From Saprospiraceae bacterium (lineage in GTDB: Bacteria > Bacteroidota > Bacteroidia > Chitinophagales > Saprospiraceae), in contig JAHDBJ010000017.1 of NCBI GenBank assembly GCA_020630435.1, positions 1-64,000 of the forward strand: a DNA stretch of 64,000 bases, in the 5' to 3' direction. Positions within the stretch are counted from its first letter, which is position 1, and each line of letters begins with the position of its first letter. Both the position numbers and the translations under genes were made by a program. The notes beneath the pieces are model-generated. The model searched no databases. It worked only from the letters and a program-made list of their open reading frames with translations, and was not told the DNA's origin. Positions 45,957 through 54,731 of the stretch are shown in pieces.

Positions 45957-46844
45957 TTATATTTTATTCAAAAATAAAGAGCGAACAATACCATCTGCTA
46001 CTCCAATTTTAGGAACAACAACCTGTTGTATCCCTGTCTTATCCATAACAAAAAGGAATATATCTAAGGCAGGAACAATTACTTCTGCTCTATCTCTATT
46101 CAAGTCTTGAAGGTATATTCTATCCTCTATCTCCAAAGCTGCTAGCAAATTTCTTTCCTTTCTAAGTGCCTGAATCATTATAGGTTGATAACGCTGATTT
46201 CCTGAGCGTTTAAATATTCTATTAATATTACCTCCAGAACCAATCACATTTAAAGGACGTTGTGGAGAAATTTCATTTGACAACCAATTTTCCATTTCTT
46301 TCCACACAGCGTCTACCACCATATTTTTAAATAAGCGAATAGTCCCAACTTTAAACGAGCGTGAGGCTAATATACCTTCTTGCCCTATTAATGAAATTTC
46401 AGTACTACCTCCTCCAACATCAACATATAAATGATTAAAACGTGTATCTAAATCTTGGCTTAATAAAGCACGATTAGAAAGAATAAGTTGTGCCTCTTCT
46501 TGTCCATCAATTATATGAATTTCAATACCCGTTTCAGCTAATATCTTTCCAATGACTTCACTTGAATTATCGGCTTCTCGCATTGCTGATGTTGCACAAG
46601 CTCGGTAATCCTCTACCTCATAAACCTCCATTAATGCTTTAAATGCTCGAATTGCTTTGAAAAGTTTTTCCACATTTTTAGGAGATATTTTCTTTTCTGT
46701 AAAGGCATCCATACCCAAGCGAACAGGAACTCGGTACAGTTTTACTTTTCTAAAGTGAATAATATTCCCTTTTTTATCAGCTTGTATATCTGAAATTAAT
46801 AATCGAATTGCATTTGAACCAATGTCTATAGCTGATAAGCGCAT
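45957..46844 (-). CDS. Ppx/GppA family phosphatase
   Basis: This 295-residue protein has the ASKHA fold of exopolyphosphatase and pppGpp phosphohydrolase: SAIDIGSNAIRLLISD at the start, ATSAMREADNS near residue 84, IIDGQEEAQLIL, YVDVGGGSTEISLI (about 139-152) and GSGGNINRIFK. It corresponds to the short type lacking the C-terminal HD domain. It may trim polyphosphate or pppGpp; sequence alone does not choose. Confidence 0.92.
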   Translation of the reverse strand: MRLSAIDIGSNAIRLLISDIQADKKGNIIHFRKVKLYRVPVRLGMDAFTEKKISPKNVEKLFKAIRAFKALMEVYEVEDYRACATSAMREADNSSEVIGKILAETGIEIHIIDGQEEAQLILSNRALLSQDLDTRFNHLYVDVGGGSTEISLIGQEGILASRSFKVGTIRLFKNMVVDAVWKEMENWLSNEISPQRPLNVIGSGGNINRIFKRSGNQRYQPIMIQALRKERNLLAALEIEDRIYLQDLNRDRAEVIVPALDIFLFVMDKTGIQQVVVPKIGVADGIVRSLFLNKI

Positions 46845-47180
46845 ATACTATTTTTTATTTAAAAAAGAAAGGTAAAGAAATTTAATAGGATAGTATAATA
46901 ATAGAAGTTGTTTAATTCACTACTAGTAGTAATCCTAAATGATTTTATAATCTTGATGCTAAATATAAACTAGAACAAAATGTATCTTAAATTAATAAAA
47001 TGCGTCATACTAATATATCATAGAATAAGGTTGGCTTTATAGTTAAAGGGAGATTAGTTCTCAGATAGGATCTATGTCTATATTCTCTTTTTCTATCTTG
47101 GGATTAAAAGAGGATATAATTGTAAAACTTACATATTTTAATTATATTGATATTACTAAAACAAAATGTAACCTTATAAA
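46845..47180. other. Divergent intergenic region with a solo repeat end
   Basis: These 336 bases between the Ppx gene and the DUF1508-OmpA gene hold no gene. A solo end of the MITE-like repeat is at 46901..46917. No tRNA or clear promoter box is seen. Confidence 0.5.
46901..46917. repeat. Solo end of MITE-like repeat
   Basis: ATAGAAGTTGTTTAATT matches the left terminal repeat of the family (TATAGAAGTTGTTTAA at 60414..60429). No partner end was found within the following 250 bases. Confidence 0.45.
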
Positions 47181-49238
47181 ATGAGATTTTCACTTCAAAA
47201 TCCATCAGAAGGAAGATGGCTTTATGAGCTTCTTTCTGATGATAACCAATCTTTACTACAAGGAATAGATTATCCTTCAAGAGATAATATTGTAAATAGT
47301 CTTCAGAATGATGTCATCCCTGCACTTAGAGATAAAGCCAACTTTTCAATTAATAATAGAGGAAATAATCCTGTCTTAGAATTACGTTCTGAAACAGGAA
47401 AAATCCTAGCACGTAATTCGAATATTACATCCTTAGAAAAAGGGAATGCTATTATTGAGAACATTCAAAATGAAGCCTTAAAAACAACCAATTTCAAGGT
47501 AGAATTAACGACTACTACAACTGTTACAGAGCGCCGAAAACAGTTACTTAATAAAGAACTCCCAACTCCTCCAACAATTGCGGAACTAACCCGATTTTAT
47601 AATTTTTCATGGCGTTCAAGTAATCGGAATATAGGTCCAGAGCTTTTTGAAGATAATGGAAAGTATTTCTATGTTTTTAATGATGATAATGGTCGTGCTA
47701 TTCTATATAGTCGAGCAATGGATACTGGAGGGAAAAGAAAAACAAATTTAAGAACTGTACTTCGATATGGCTCTAAAGACAAATATTATGAAAGGCTAGA
47801 AGACAATGGACAATTTTTCTTTGTAATACGAACTCCAAATGGGTTTGAAACAGCAAGAAGTCCTATGTTTGATACCATAGCAGAACGTGAAGTCGCTATC
47901 CAATATATAATCAAAAATGCGCCAAATTATAAAGCAGATTATGCAAAAGCAAGTCGTAAAAAAGGACAAGAATATTTTCTAGATCGTCCATCAATAAGTG
48001 GACAAAAGGGCTTTGAAACCTTTAAAAATAATGAAAATAAGAAACATTATTTTCACTTCAATGATGCTAGGGGGAAAGCCGTTTTGTATAGTCAAGGTTA
48101 TAGAGGTGGTAAGGCAAGAGATAATGGAATTTTATCTGTACTCAAAAACAGCAAAATCGAAGAGCGCTATCGCATCAAGGAAATAAAAGGAAAATGGCAT
48201 ATTCTTCTTTTAGCTGGTAACAATACAGAAATAGCTAGAAGTAGAGCGTTTAGTTCGATTAGTGAAGCCGAAGAAATGAAGATATGGTTACTTGGCGCAT
48301 TGCCCTCTTATGCTGCACAATATGGTGTTGAATTTGCTCAATCCACAGTAAGAACTGAAACAGAAGTATTTACCTTAGAAAGCGAAATAGAGCAAGACCA
48401 AGAACCTGAAATTATCGCAACAACTCCTATCATCAAACCAGAGCCAGAAGTTGTTCGTGCAGCAGCTCCAATACCGCCTAAGCGAGAAAAAGTAATCGTC
48501 AATACTAAAGAACATAAAGTTGAAAGAGAGACAGACATAACAGGGGCAATAGTTGGAGGAAGTAGCGGTGGTTCAGGATGTGCGCTTCCTTGGTGGTTAA
48601 TGTTATTATTATTGCTTTTATTGCTATTGGCTTTGTTCTATTGGTGGAAAGGTTGTAATACAGAAAAGACAGTAGTAGATACTAAAAACAAAACAACAAT
48701 AATTGCAGATACCATTGAGAACGAAACAAAAGTTGTAGAAAAAGAACCTATAAAGGAAGAAAAAGCCGTTAAACCTTATGGCCCTACCGCTAGCGAATTA
48801 AAATTACGTAGTCAACATAATGATGTCATTCGAATAGCAAATTATTTATCGACTGCTGGTTCAACATTCCCCCATCAATTAAAATTAGATGGTATTCGAT
48901 TTGCTCATAATTCAGCAAAAATGAATAGAGACTACTTTACAGTGATTGACGACATGGCTAAAATTATGAAAGCCTATCCAAATGTCAAGATGGATATCTA
49001 TGGTCATATTGATGGAACAGAATCAGAGTCTTATAACGGTCCTTTTGCTCAAGGTGAACAAATTACCTTATCTCAAATACGAGCAAGGTGCTTGTATAAA
49101 AAACTTATAAAAAGAGGTATTTCAGCCAATCGTTTAAGTTTTAAAGGATTTGGAAATACCAAACCAATAGCAAATAATGATACAGAAGCCAATCGTCGTA
49201 AAAATAGAAGAGTTGAAGTCGTGCTAAAGGGTCGATAG
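47181..49238 (+). CDS. DUF1508 (YegP-like) repeat protein with transmembrane helix and OmpA domain
   Basis: This 685-residue protein has four YegP/DUF1508-like units in two pairs within about residues 1-380 (GKYFYVFNDDNGRAILYS, GQFFFVIRTPNGFETARS, KKHYFHFNDARGKAVLYS, GKWHILLLAGNNTEIARS). A Pro/Glu linker follows, then one strongly hydrophobic helix at about 467-490 flanked by Trp residues, a charged linker, and an OmpA-like peptidoglycan-binding domain at about 570-685 (MDIYGHIDGTESES ... RGISANRLSFKGFG ... NRRKNRRVEVVL). There is no signal peptide, so the topology is probably DUF1508 in the cytoplasm and OmpA in the periplasm. Its role is unknown; it could tether a cytoplasmic assembly to the cell wall. 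Confidence 0.85.
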   Translation: MRFSLQNPSEGRWLYELLSDDNQSLLQGIDYPSRDNIVNSLQNDVIPALRDKANFSINNRGNNPVLELRSETGKILARNSNITSLEKGNAIIENIQNEALKTTNFKVELTTTTTVTERRKQLLNKELPTPPTIAELTRFYNFSWRSSNRNIGPELFEDNGKYFYVFNDDNGRAILYSRAMDTGGKRKTNLRTVLRYGSKDKYYERLEDNGQFFFVIRTPNGFETARSPMFDTIAEREVAIQYIIKNAPNYKADYAKASRKKGQEYFLDRPSISGQKGFETFKNNENKKHYFHFNDARGKAVLYSQGYRGGKARDNGILSVLKNSKIEERYRIKEIKGKWHILLLAGNNTEIARSRAFSSISEAEEMKIWLLGALPSYAAQYGVEFAQSTVRTETEVFTLESEIEQDQEPEIIATTPIIKPEPEVVRAAAPIPPKREKVIVNTKEHKVERETDITGAIVGGSSGGSGCALPWWLMLLLLLLLLLALFYWWKGCNTEKTVVDTKNKTTIIADTIENETKVVEKEPIKEEKAVKPYGPTASELKLRSQHNDVIRIANYLSTAGSTFPHQLKLDGIRFAHNSAKMNRDYFTVIDDMAKIMKAYPNVKMDIYGHIDGTESESYNGPFAQGEQITLSQIRARCLYKKLIKRGISANRLSFKGFGNTKPIANNDTEANRRKNRRVEVVLKGR

Positions 49239-49255
49239 TATTTGCATAGATGATA

Positions 49256-49313
49256 ACTATATAGAACAAGGGCTGTGATAATATGTATTATGACAGCCCT
49301 TGTTCTATATAGT
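49256..49313. terminator. Near-perfect 58-base palindrome, terminator of the DUF1508-OmpA gene
   Basis: Arms of 21 bases (49256..49276, containing AGAACAAGGGCTGT, and 49293..49313) pair without mismatch, and the 16-base centre can pair further (ATAATA/TATTAT) apart from one G-G. CTTTCTTTTT follows. The stem is much longer than needed for simple termination. Confidence 0.75.
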
Positions 49314-49421
49314 CTTTCTTTTTAAAAAATAATCTTTTATTTGTTTATTGCTTAAAAAAAGTCTTAGTTAAAGGAGGTAACACTTAAATCCCTGTAATCT
49401 TAAACCTACTAGAATTTTAAA

Positions 49422-49449
49422 AGGCAGCTATAGATAATCCAAGCTGCCT
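49422..49449. other. Hairpin AGGCAGCT/AGCTGCCT
   Basis: AGGCAGCT (49422..49429) pairs with AGCTGCCT (49442..49449) around a 12-base loop. On the minus strand TTTTAAAATTC follows, on the plus strand AAATC, so it could be a weak leftward terminator or part of an RNA. Confidence 0.4.
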
Positions 49450-49784
49450 AAATCAATGAATAGTTGTGTATGGTTAATAGTTCAAATTATGCATTTCAAT
49501 TATATTTTATTACATTTAATTCATATATCTATAACATATACAATTCAAATATACGTTTTGTGATAAAAGTACATTTAAAAATGTGTTCAATGGTACTATT
49601 TCTCTGGTTGACTGTTCAAAATATATTTTGAAGGTATATTCTACTTACGTAAAAGTTTGTATTCTTAATAAATTCTTAAAAAATCGCTTTTTCGTAAAAT
49701 TTTCCCAAACTTTACATATAGAATCGTTATACTATTACTACATAAATTACTTTATATACTTTTATTATTGTTTTATATAATATC

Positions 49785-50549
49785 ATGAATACTTTTTACT
49801 TAAAAACAATCTTTTTATTATTAGCCTTAGTTTTTTTCCTAGGGTGTACTGGAGACTACGATTATAGGAAAACACATAATATAAAACATGACCACAGTCA
49901 TCATCATGATCACCATCCTGATCATCATCACCATGAATCAGAAACGGGGCAGAATACTAATATTTCTAAAAGTGAGTTAGAACTATATCATGACAAAGAA
50001 AGGGAGCTGTGGCAAAAACCTAATCTTGTTTTAAAAATGCTTGGCGATATTTCAAATAAAGTAGTCGCTGAAATTGGATCTGCTTCGGGTTATTTTACCT
50101 TTCGAATTGCTCAAAAAGCAAAAAAAACCATTGGCTGTGATATTGATCCTGATGCCATTGATTTCATGGAAAAAGAAAAACGGAAATACCCCGAAGGTTT
50201 TAGAAAAAAAATAGAAACTAGGCTTGCAGAAATTGACGATCCCAAGTTGAAAGATAAAGAGGTTGATGTTGTTGTTCTTGTAAATACATATATTTACATT
50301 GGTAAGAATGCAGAAAGCCGGATTGAATATTTTAATCGATTAAAACGAACTTTTAAAAATGGCGGGATGATATTGATTGTGGACTATAAAAAGAAAAACC
50401 TCCCCAAAAATTCCTTGGCACCTGACATTAGAGTGCGCCTAGCTCTTGGAGAAGTCGAGGAAGAACTTAAAACAGCAGGATATAAAAATATTACAACCAA
50501 CGATTCTTCATTGAGTTACCAATATGTTGTAAAAGCCTATGTGGATTAA
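49785..50549 (+). CDS. Lipoprotein class I methyltransferase-like protein with His-rich segment
   Basis: This 254-residue protein has a lipoprotein signal (lipobox FLGC, Cys21), a His-rich stretch with 12 His in residues 31-50, then a Rossmann methyltransferase domain from about residue 75. Motif I reads EIGSASG (96-102), departing from the usual DxGxGxG; motif II region is IGCDIDPDAIDF, and MILIVDYKK follows. The His-rich part could bind Zn, Ni or Cu. A lipid-anchored, exported SAM methyltransferase would have no SAM supply outside the cytoplasm, so the role is puzzling. Its stop overlaps the start of a paralogue by 11 bases. Confidence 0.82.
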   Translation: MNTFYLKTIFLLLALVFFLGCTGDYDYRKTHNIKHDHSHHHDHHPDHHHHESETGQNTNISKSELELYHDKERELWQKPNLVLKMLGDISNKVVAEIGSASGYFTFRIAQKAKKTIGCDIDPDAIDFMEKEKRKYPEGFRKKIETRLAEIDDPKLKDKEVDVVVLVNTYIYIGKNAESRIEYFNRLKRTFKNGGMILIVDYKKKNLPKNSLAPDIRVRLALGEVEEELKTAGYKNITTNDSSLSYQYVVKAYVD

Positions 50550-51204
50550 ATTTAATTATATTGTCCTTCTCTCTGTTATCATTCCTAGTTTATTGGCCTG
50601 TAATCACCGTACACAAAATACTAAGACCGATCAGGAAGAAACTTTTGATAAGTTGGTACAACGATTTGAAAATACAGACAGGCTTAAATGGCAAAAGCCC
50701 TTAGAAGTAATTGAATTACTTGGCGATTTAAAAGGTAAAACTGTTGCAGATATTGGAGCTGGAACAGGTTATTTCACTTTTAGATTAGCCACCAAAGCCG
50801 CTAAAGTACTTGCAATTGATATTGATGAGCGTTTTATTCATTTTATTGAAAATACAAAAACAACTTTTCCTAAATTAATTCAAGATCGCATTGAAACTAG
50901 GCTCGTTAATGAAAATGATCCTAAACTTAAAAAAGAAGAAGTTGATGCTGTATTAGTCGTCAATACTTATAAAGATATTCAGGATAGAATATCTTATTTT
51001 GAAAAAATTCGAAAAGAAAACTTAAAACAAAATGGGCGAATAATGATTGTAGATTATAAAAAGGGAAATAAACTAAATCTACGAGAGGAAGAAATTGCGC
51101 TATCTCCAACAACCGTAAAAAAAGAACTCCGTGAAGCTGGTTATAAAACTATTCAAATCAACGAAGGTTTGCTGGAGCATCAGTATATTATCATAGCAAA
51201 ATAA
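50539..51204 (+). CDS. Lipoprotein class I SAM methyltransferase, paralogue of the preceding gene
   Basis: This 221-residue protein has a lipoprotein signal (SLLAC, Cys21) and a methyltransferase domain with canonical motif I DIGAGTG (71-77), LAIDIDERFIHFIE as motif II region and IMIVDYKKG. Shared blocks with the upstream gene (WQKP, LGDL/I, GYFTFR, IETRL, DPKLK, VVNTY, VDYKK, AGYK) show tandem duplication; this copy lacks the His-rich segment and keeps the intact SAM loop. Overlap of 11 bases implies coupled translation. Substrate unknown. Confidence 0.85.
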   Translation: MWIKFNYIVLLSVIIPSLLACNHRTQNTKTDQEETFDKLVQRFENTDRLKWQKPLEVIELLGDLKGKTVADIGAGTGYFTFRLATKAAKVLAIDIDERFIHFIENTKTTFPKLIQDRIETRLVNENDPKLKKEEVDAVLVVNTYKDIQDRISYFEKIRKENLKQNGRIMIVDYKKGNKLNLREEEIALSPTTVKKELREAGYKTIQINEGLLEHQYIIIAK

Positions 51205-51214
51205 AATACAGTTT

Positions 51215-52189
51215 TTGAAAATATTAATTATACGATTTAGTTCTATTGGTGATATTGTATTGACCACTCCTGTAATAAGGTGTTTAAAAAAACAAAAGAA
51301 CGCTACTATACATTATCTTACTTCAAGTAAATTTAAATGTATTCTCGATCCCAATCCTTATGTAGATAAAGTATGGGCATATCAGAAAAAAGTATCTGAG
51401 GTTTATGCCACTCTTCAATTAGAAGATTATGACTACATTATTGATTTACATCACAACCTTCGCAGCCTAAAAGTTAAACGTAAGTTAGGAAAGACTGCAT
51501 TTTCTTTTAATAAATTAAATATTGAGAAATGGTTACTTGTTAATCTAAAACTCAATAGGCTTCCAAATATTCATATTGTTGATAGATACATGAATACGGT
51601 ATCTAGTCTTGAAGTGATAAATGATGGTCAAGGTTTAGATTATTTTATTCCTATTAAAGACGAGGTTCTACCTTCCTCTATATTAGGTGTATCAATTCCA
51701 TATATTGCATTAGTTATTGGAGCAGCACATACAACTAAAAGGCTTCCTATTAATAAACTGGCTGAAATTTGTAATCTCACAACACAGCCAATACTTTTAT
51801 TAGGTGGCAAAGACGATACAGAGACTGGAGCAAAAATTATAACCATGGTCAAGAACAAAAATATCTATAATACTTGTGGGCAATATAATCTCAACCAATC
51901 TGCATCATTAATCAAACAAGCACAAAAAGTTATTAGCCATGATACTGGGCTTATGCACATTGCTGCAGCATTTCAAAAGACCATAATATCAACATGGGGA
52001 AATACAACACCAGCATTTGGTATGTATCCTTATTATGGCAACCGAAGTGATAAAAACACTAGTATTCAGGTCAATAATTTATCTTGCCGTCCTTGCTCAA
52101 AAATTGGATACCATAAATGTCCTAAAAAGCATTTTAAATGTATGAATGATATTCCTCTAGATAAAATACAAAAGGCATTGGAATCATAA
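51215..52189 (+). CDS. Glycosyltransferase family 9 (heptosyltransferase-like)
   Basis: This 324-residue protein starts with the GT9 signature MKILIIRFSSIGDIVLTTPVIRCLKKQ and contains VIGAAHTTKRLP (donor site), ILLLGGKDDTE and ISHDTGLMHIAAAF, matching ADP-heptose:LPS heptosyltransferases. It likely adds a sugar to the lipid A core or another surface glycan at the inner face of the inner membrane. The start codon is TTG at 51215, ten bases after the methyltransferase stop, so the three genes probably form an operon. C-terminal Cys residues (CRPC, KCPKKHFKC) are usual in this subgroup. Confidence 0.92.
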   Translation: MKILIIRFSSIGDIVLTTPVIRCLKKQKNATIHYLTSSKFKCILDPNPYVDKVWAYQKKVSEVYATLQLEDYDYIIDLHHNLRSLKVKRKLGKTAFSFNKLNIEKWLLVNLKLNRLPNIHIVDRYMNTVSSLEVINDGQGLDYFIPIKDEVLPSSILGVSIPYIALVIGAAHTTKRLPINKLAEICNLTTQPILLLGGKDDTETGAKIITMVKNKNIYNTCGQYNLNQSASLIKQAQKVISHDTGLMHIAAAFQKTIISTWGNTTPAFGMYPYYGNRSDKNTSIQVNNLSCRPCSKIGYHKCPKKHFKCMNDIPLDKIQKALES

Positions 52190-52192
52190 AAG

Positions 52193-54715
52193 TTAACCTT
52201 TTCTAATTTCTTCTTTCCCTGTAATCATCAACATCAAATTCGTTGCTTCCATCCCAAGTATCTCTTGAAGGTTATTTTGAATAATCTTCAACTTGGTCTT
52301 TTGCACCTCATCCATTGCTACTTCAGTATCATCTTTTAATATTTTAAAGACTAAGCCTTTTTCTTCTTTACTTTTAGAACCTGTAATAATAGTAGTAGAA
52401 AGTTTTTCAATAATCGTTACTATCTTCTCTTCTAGCGCTTCATCAGATGTAGACTTAGCCAATTCTAATTCTTTGAGTGCAGTCTCCTTAGCAGCTTTTT
52501 CTTCTGCTTCTTTTTTAAAGATAGCCTTATATTTCTCAATTTTAAATGCTAAATCATTCTGTTTGGTCTTTAATTCAGGATTGGTTTGAGTTGCCTTAAT
52601 ATAACATTCAGCAGCTAGTTTGGGTTTGCCCATTTCATAATAGGCGACAGCCATATCATAGTGCGTAAACGGATGATCTTCCTGTAATTGAGCTACTTTT
52701 TTTAGGTGTTTTAAAGCTTTCTTATTTTTACCAAAATGTTCATACAATAAAACACCATACTGGTAGTGTGCGTCAGGATTATCTTCATCTTGTCCTATCG
52801 CAAATTTGAAATAATCTGCTGCTTTTTTCTTATACCCTTTAAAATTATGACTAAGTAACATTCCTAGTTTAAAAGCTAATCCTGGTGTATTACTATTTAA
52901 TTTAAATACATTTTCAAAATGTGTTTTAGCAAGGAGAAAATCGCCTTGAGTCTCTGCTAATTCAGCTAATAAAAGATGAGCATCTACATAAGTATTATCT
53001 TTATTAAGAATTTTTTTCAATGCTTTTCTTCCTTCTTTTATATTATCTAGATGTGTAATATGGAAAACCGCTAATTGATATTGGGCATCTAGATTAGATG
53101 GTTCTTTTTCTGTTAAATACTCTAACCCCTCTAATGCTGCAATATATCGCTCTTCTTCAATCAACTTAGAAATTTCTGTTGTACTCAATAACCTTACAAC
53201 AGATTCTGGTTCATCTTGTTTTACCTCTTTAATAACTTGAACAATAGACTCTTTCTCCACTTGCTCCTCCTCCACTACTTCCGAAGATTCTGTTTTTTCA
53301 ATATTTTCTACTACCTCTTCTGTTGTTTCCTCTATTATTTCTTTTTCCTCATTCTCGTGTTTATTGACTATTTTTTCTGCCATCAATTCAAGTTCTTCTT
53401 CCATTTCTTCTTTTTCGATAATTGGGTCAATTCTATTCGCTAGCTTTTCTTCTGCTTTATCAACGTCTTTATCTTCTTCAAATAAGGAACGTAAAATCTC
53501 TATTGAAGATTTCTCTGAAAAATCCTCTTCTTTTTGTTCAGGAGCAATGGCATTTGTTTGAATTTCTTCAGATTTTTCTTGTACATCATTAACGATTGAT
53601 TCCTCCTCTATTACTTCTTCTACTGTTTGAGGCACAATACCTGCTTCATCCAATGTCAACTCTTCTTTTTTAAGTTCAATATCTTCTACGACTTCTTCAG
53701 TTATTCCTTTCTCTTTCTTTGCACGAGCAAGTTTTTCTAGAATAGTTTCAGGTTTTTTGGGCGTATCTGCTATCACTTTTTCCTCGATTGATTTATCGTC
53801 ATCGTTATTTTTTGAACGCACCAACTTTTCTAATAGCGTTTCAGGTTTTTTAGACTCTTCAGGTTTTACCACCTCCTCAATGACCTTCTTTGATTCTATC
53901 TCTTCCTTTACAATCGGTGGAGGTGGAGGTGGAACTTTATCCTCAATACTTTTCTGAATATTTGTTAATATTTTATCACTACCATTTACACTTAAAACAG
54001 GCTCAACGCTTACTGGTTCAGCTTGGTATTCCAATGTCGTTGATTTTTCTTCTACAATCTTATTACGTATTGGTTGATTTGATTTAGCAGAGACATCTTC
54101 TATGTTATAATTGACGATTGCTAAATTTTTGTAACTGCTGTGTAATTGTTCTTTATTTAATAATTGGAAAAGTAACTTAAATTTGTTTGCACGTAATTTT
54201 TTAAATTCATAATATTCTTTAGACTTTAAAAGTCTTAGAAATTCGCCTATCTCAGACGAAATTGAACGAACATTATTAATTTTTTGATTAAAGGCATCCT
54301 CTTTTTCATAATCATTTTCTCTTTTCTGTCTTCGTAATTCCAAATATATATCTTGCCAATGATTCATGTAGTGAATGACATTACTCACTCGTTGAAATTT
54401 TGTAGGTACATTTTCGACAGTTCCCGATTCATTAGTTTTGATTCCATCAATAACTATAGTATTTACACGGCTTTTCAACTTTGCATCTTGCAAGAATAAT
54501 ATTGCATTATACATACAATCTTCAGAGCGTAGGAAATTATCACTTATTAATAAAAAAATAGGTGCAGAAGAATTTATAATTGCTTCTTGGTGAACATTCC
54601 TTTCCTCCAAATCTCTATCATCCAACACAAAATTAATGGTTGAACGTTGAATATCTTCTGCAAATTGTTTTGCAAATTGTTCGTTTTCTTTACAGTACAC
54701 TAAAAAAGCTTGCAT
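52193..54715 (-). CDS. TIR-like domain protein with long acidic linker and TPR repeats
   Basis: This 840-residue protein has an N-terminal TIR-like fold (residues 1-110: FLVYCKENEQFAKQFAEDI, NFVLDDRDL, PIFLLISDNFLRSEDCMYNAI). At the position of the catalytic Glu of NADase TIRs (S..FL.S..C..E) it has Asn70, so NAD cleavage is unlikely. A long Glu/Lys/Val-rich, probably disordered linker with repeated KPE(T)(I/L)LEKL(A/V)R units spans about 215-510. At least five TPRs follow (about 510-725), then a coiled-coil tail. No signal peptide. It probably acts as a cytoplasmic scaffold. It is last in a leftward cluster with a thioredoxin lipoprotein and a Tudor-like protein. Confidence 0.75.
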   Translation of the reverse strand: MQAFLVYCKENEQFAKQFAEDIQRSTINFVLDDRDLEERNVHQEAIINSSAPIFLLISDNFLRSEDCMYNAILFLQDAKLKSRVNTIVIDGIKTNESGTVENVPTKFQRVSNVIHYMNHWQDIYLELRRQKRENDYEKEDAFNQKINNVRSISSEIGEFLRLLKSKEYYEFKKLRANKFKLLFQLLNKEQLHSSYKNLAIVNYNIEDVSAKSNQPIRNKIVEEKSTTLEYQAEPVSVEPVLSVNGSDKILTNIQKSIEDKVPPPPPPIVKEEIESKKVIEEVVKPEESKKPETLLEKLVRSKNNDDDKSIEEKVIADTPKKPETILEKLARAKKEKGITEEVVEDIELKKEELTLDEAGIVPQTVEEVIEEESIVNDVQEKSEEIQTNAIAPEQKEEDFSEKSSIEILRSLFEEDKDVDKAEEKLANRIDPIIEKEEMEEELELMAEKIVNKHENEEKEIIEETTEEVVENIEKTESSEVVEEEQVEKESIVQVIKEVKQDEPESVVRLLSTTEISKLIEEERYIAALEGLEYLTEKEPSNLDAQYQLAVFHITHLDNIKEGRKALKKILNKDNTYVDAHLLLAELAETQGDFLLAKTHFENVFKLNSNTPGLAFKLGMLLSHNFKGYKKKAADYFKFAIGQDEDNPDAHYQYGVLLYEHFGKNKKALKHLKKVAQLQEDHPFTHYDMAVAYYEMGKPKLAAECYIKATQTNPELKTKQNDLAFKIEKYKAIFKKEAEEKAAKETALKELELAKSTSDEALEEKIVTIIEKLSTTIITGSKSKEEKGLVFKILKDDTEVAMDEVQKTKLKIIQNNLQEILGMEATNLMLMITGKEEIRKG

Positions 54716-54731
54716 AGTATTTTTTTATAAA

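Larger units (their letters stand above)
49239..49784. other. Intergenic region with two hairpins
   Basis: These 546 bases carry a near-perfect 58-base palindrome (49256..49313), a second hairpin (49422..49449) and very AT-rich DNA up to the methyltransferase start. The plus-strand ORF at 49583..49780 has biased Tyr/Phe composition and no family features, so I reject it. A small RNA between or from the hairpins is possible but unproven. Confidence 0.5.

Noticed and set aside
49583-49780. 65-residue plus-strand ORF before the methyltransferase genes
   Set aside because: Tyr/Phe/Ile-rich translation of very AT-rich DNA, no start context, ends just before the next gene; looks like a chance frame.
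52193-54715. Active TIR NADase anti-phage effector
   Set aside because: The Glu needed for NAD cleavage is replaced by Asn, and no sensor partner such as an Argonaute, SIR2 or CBASS gene is near.
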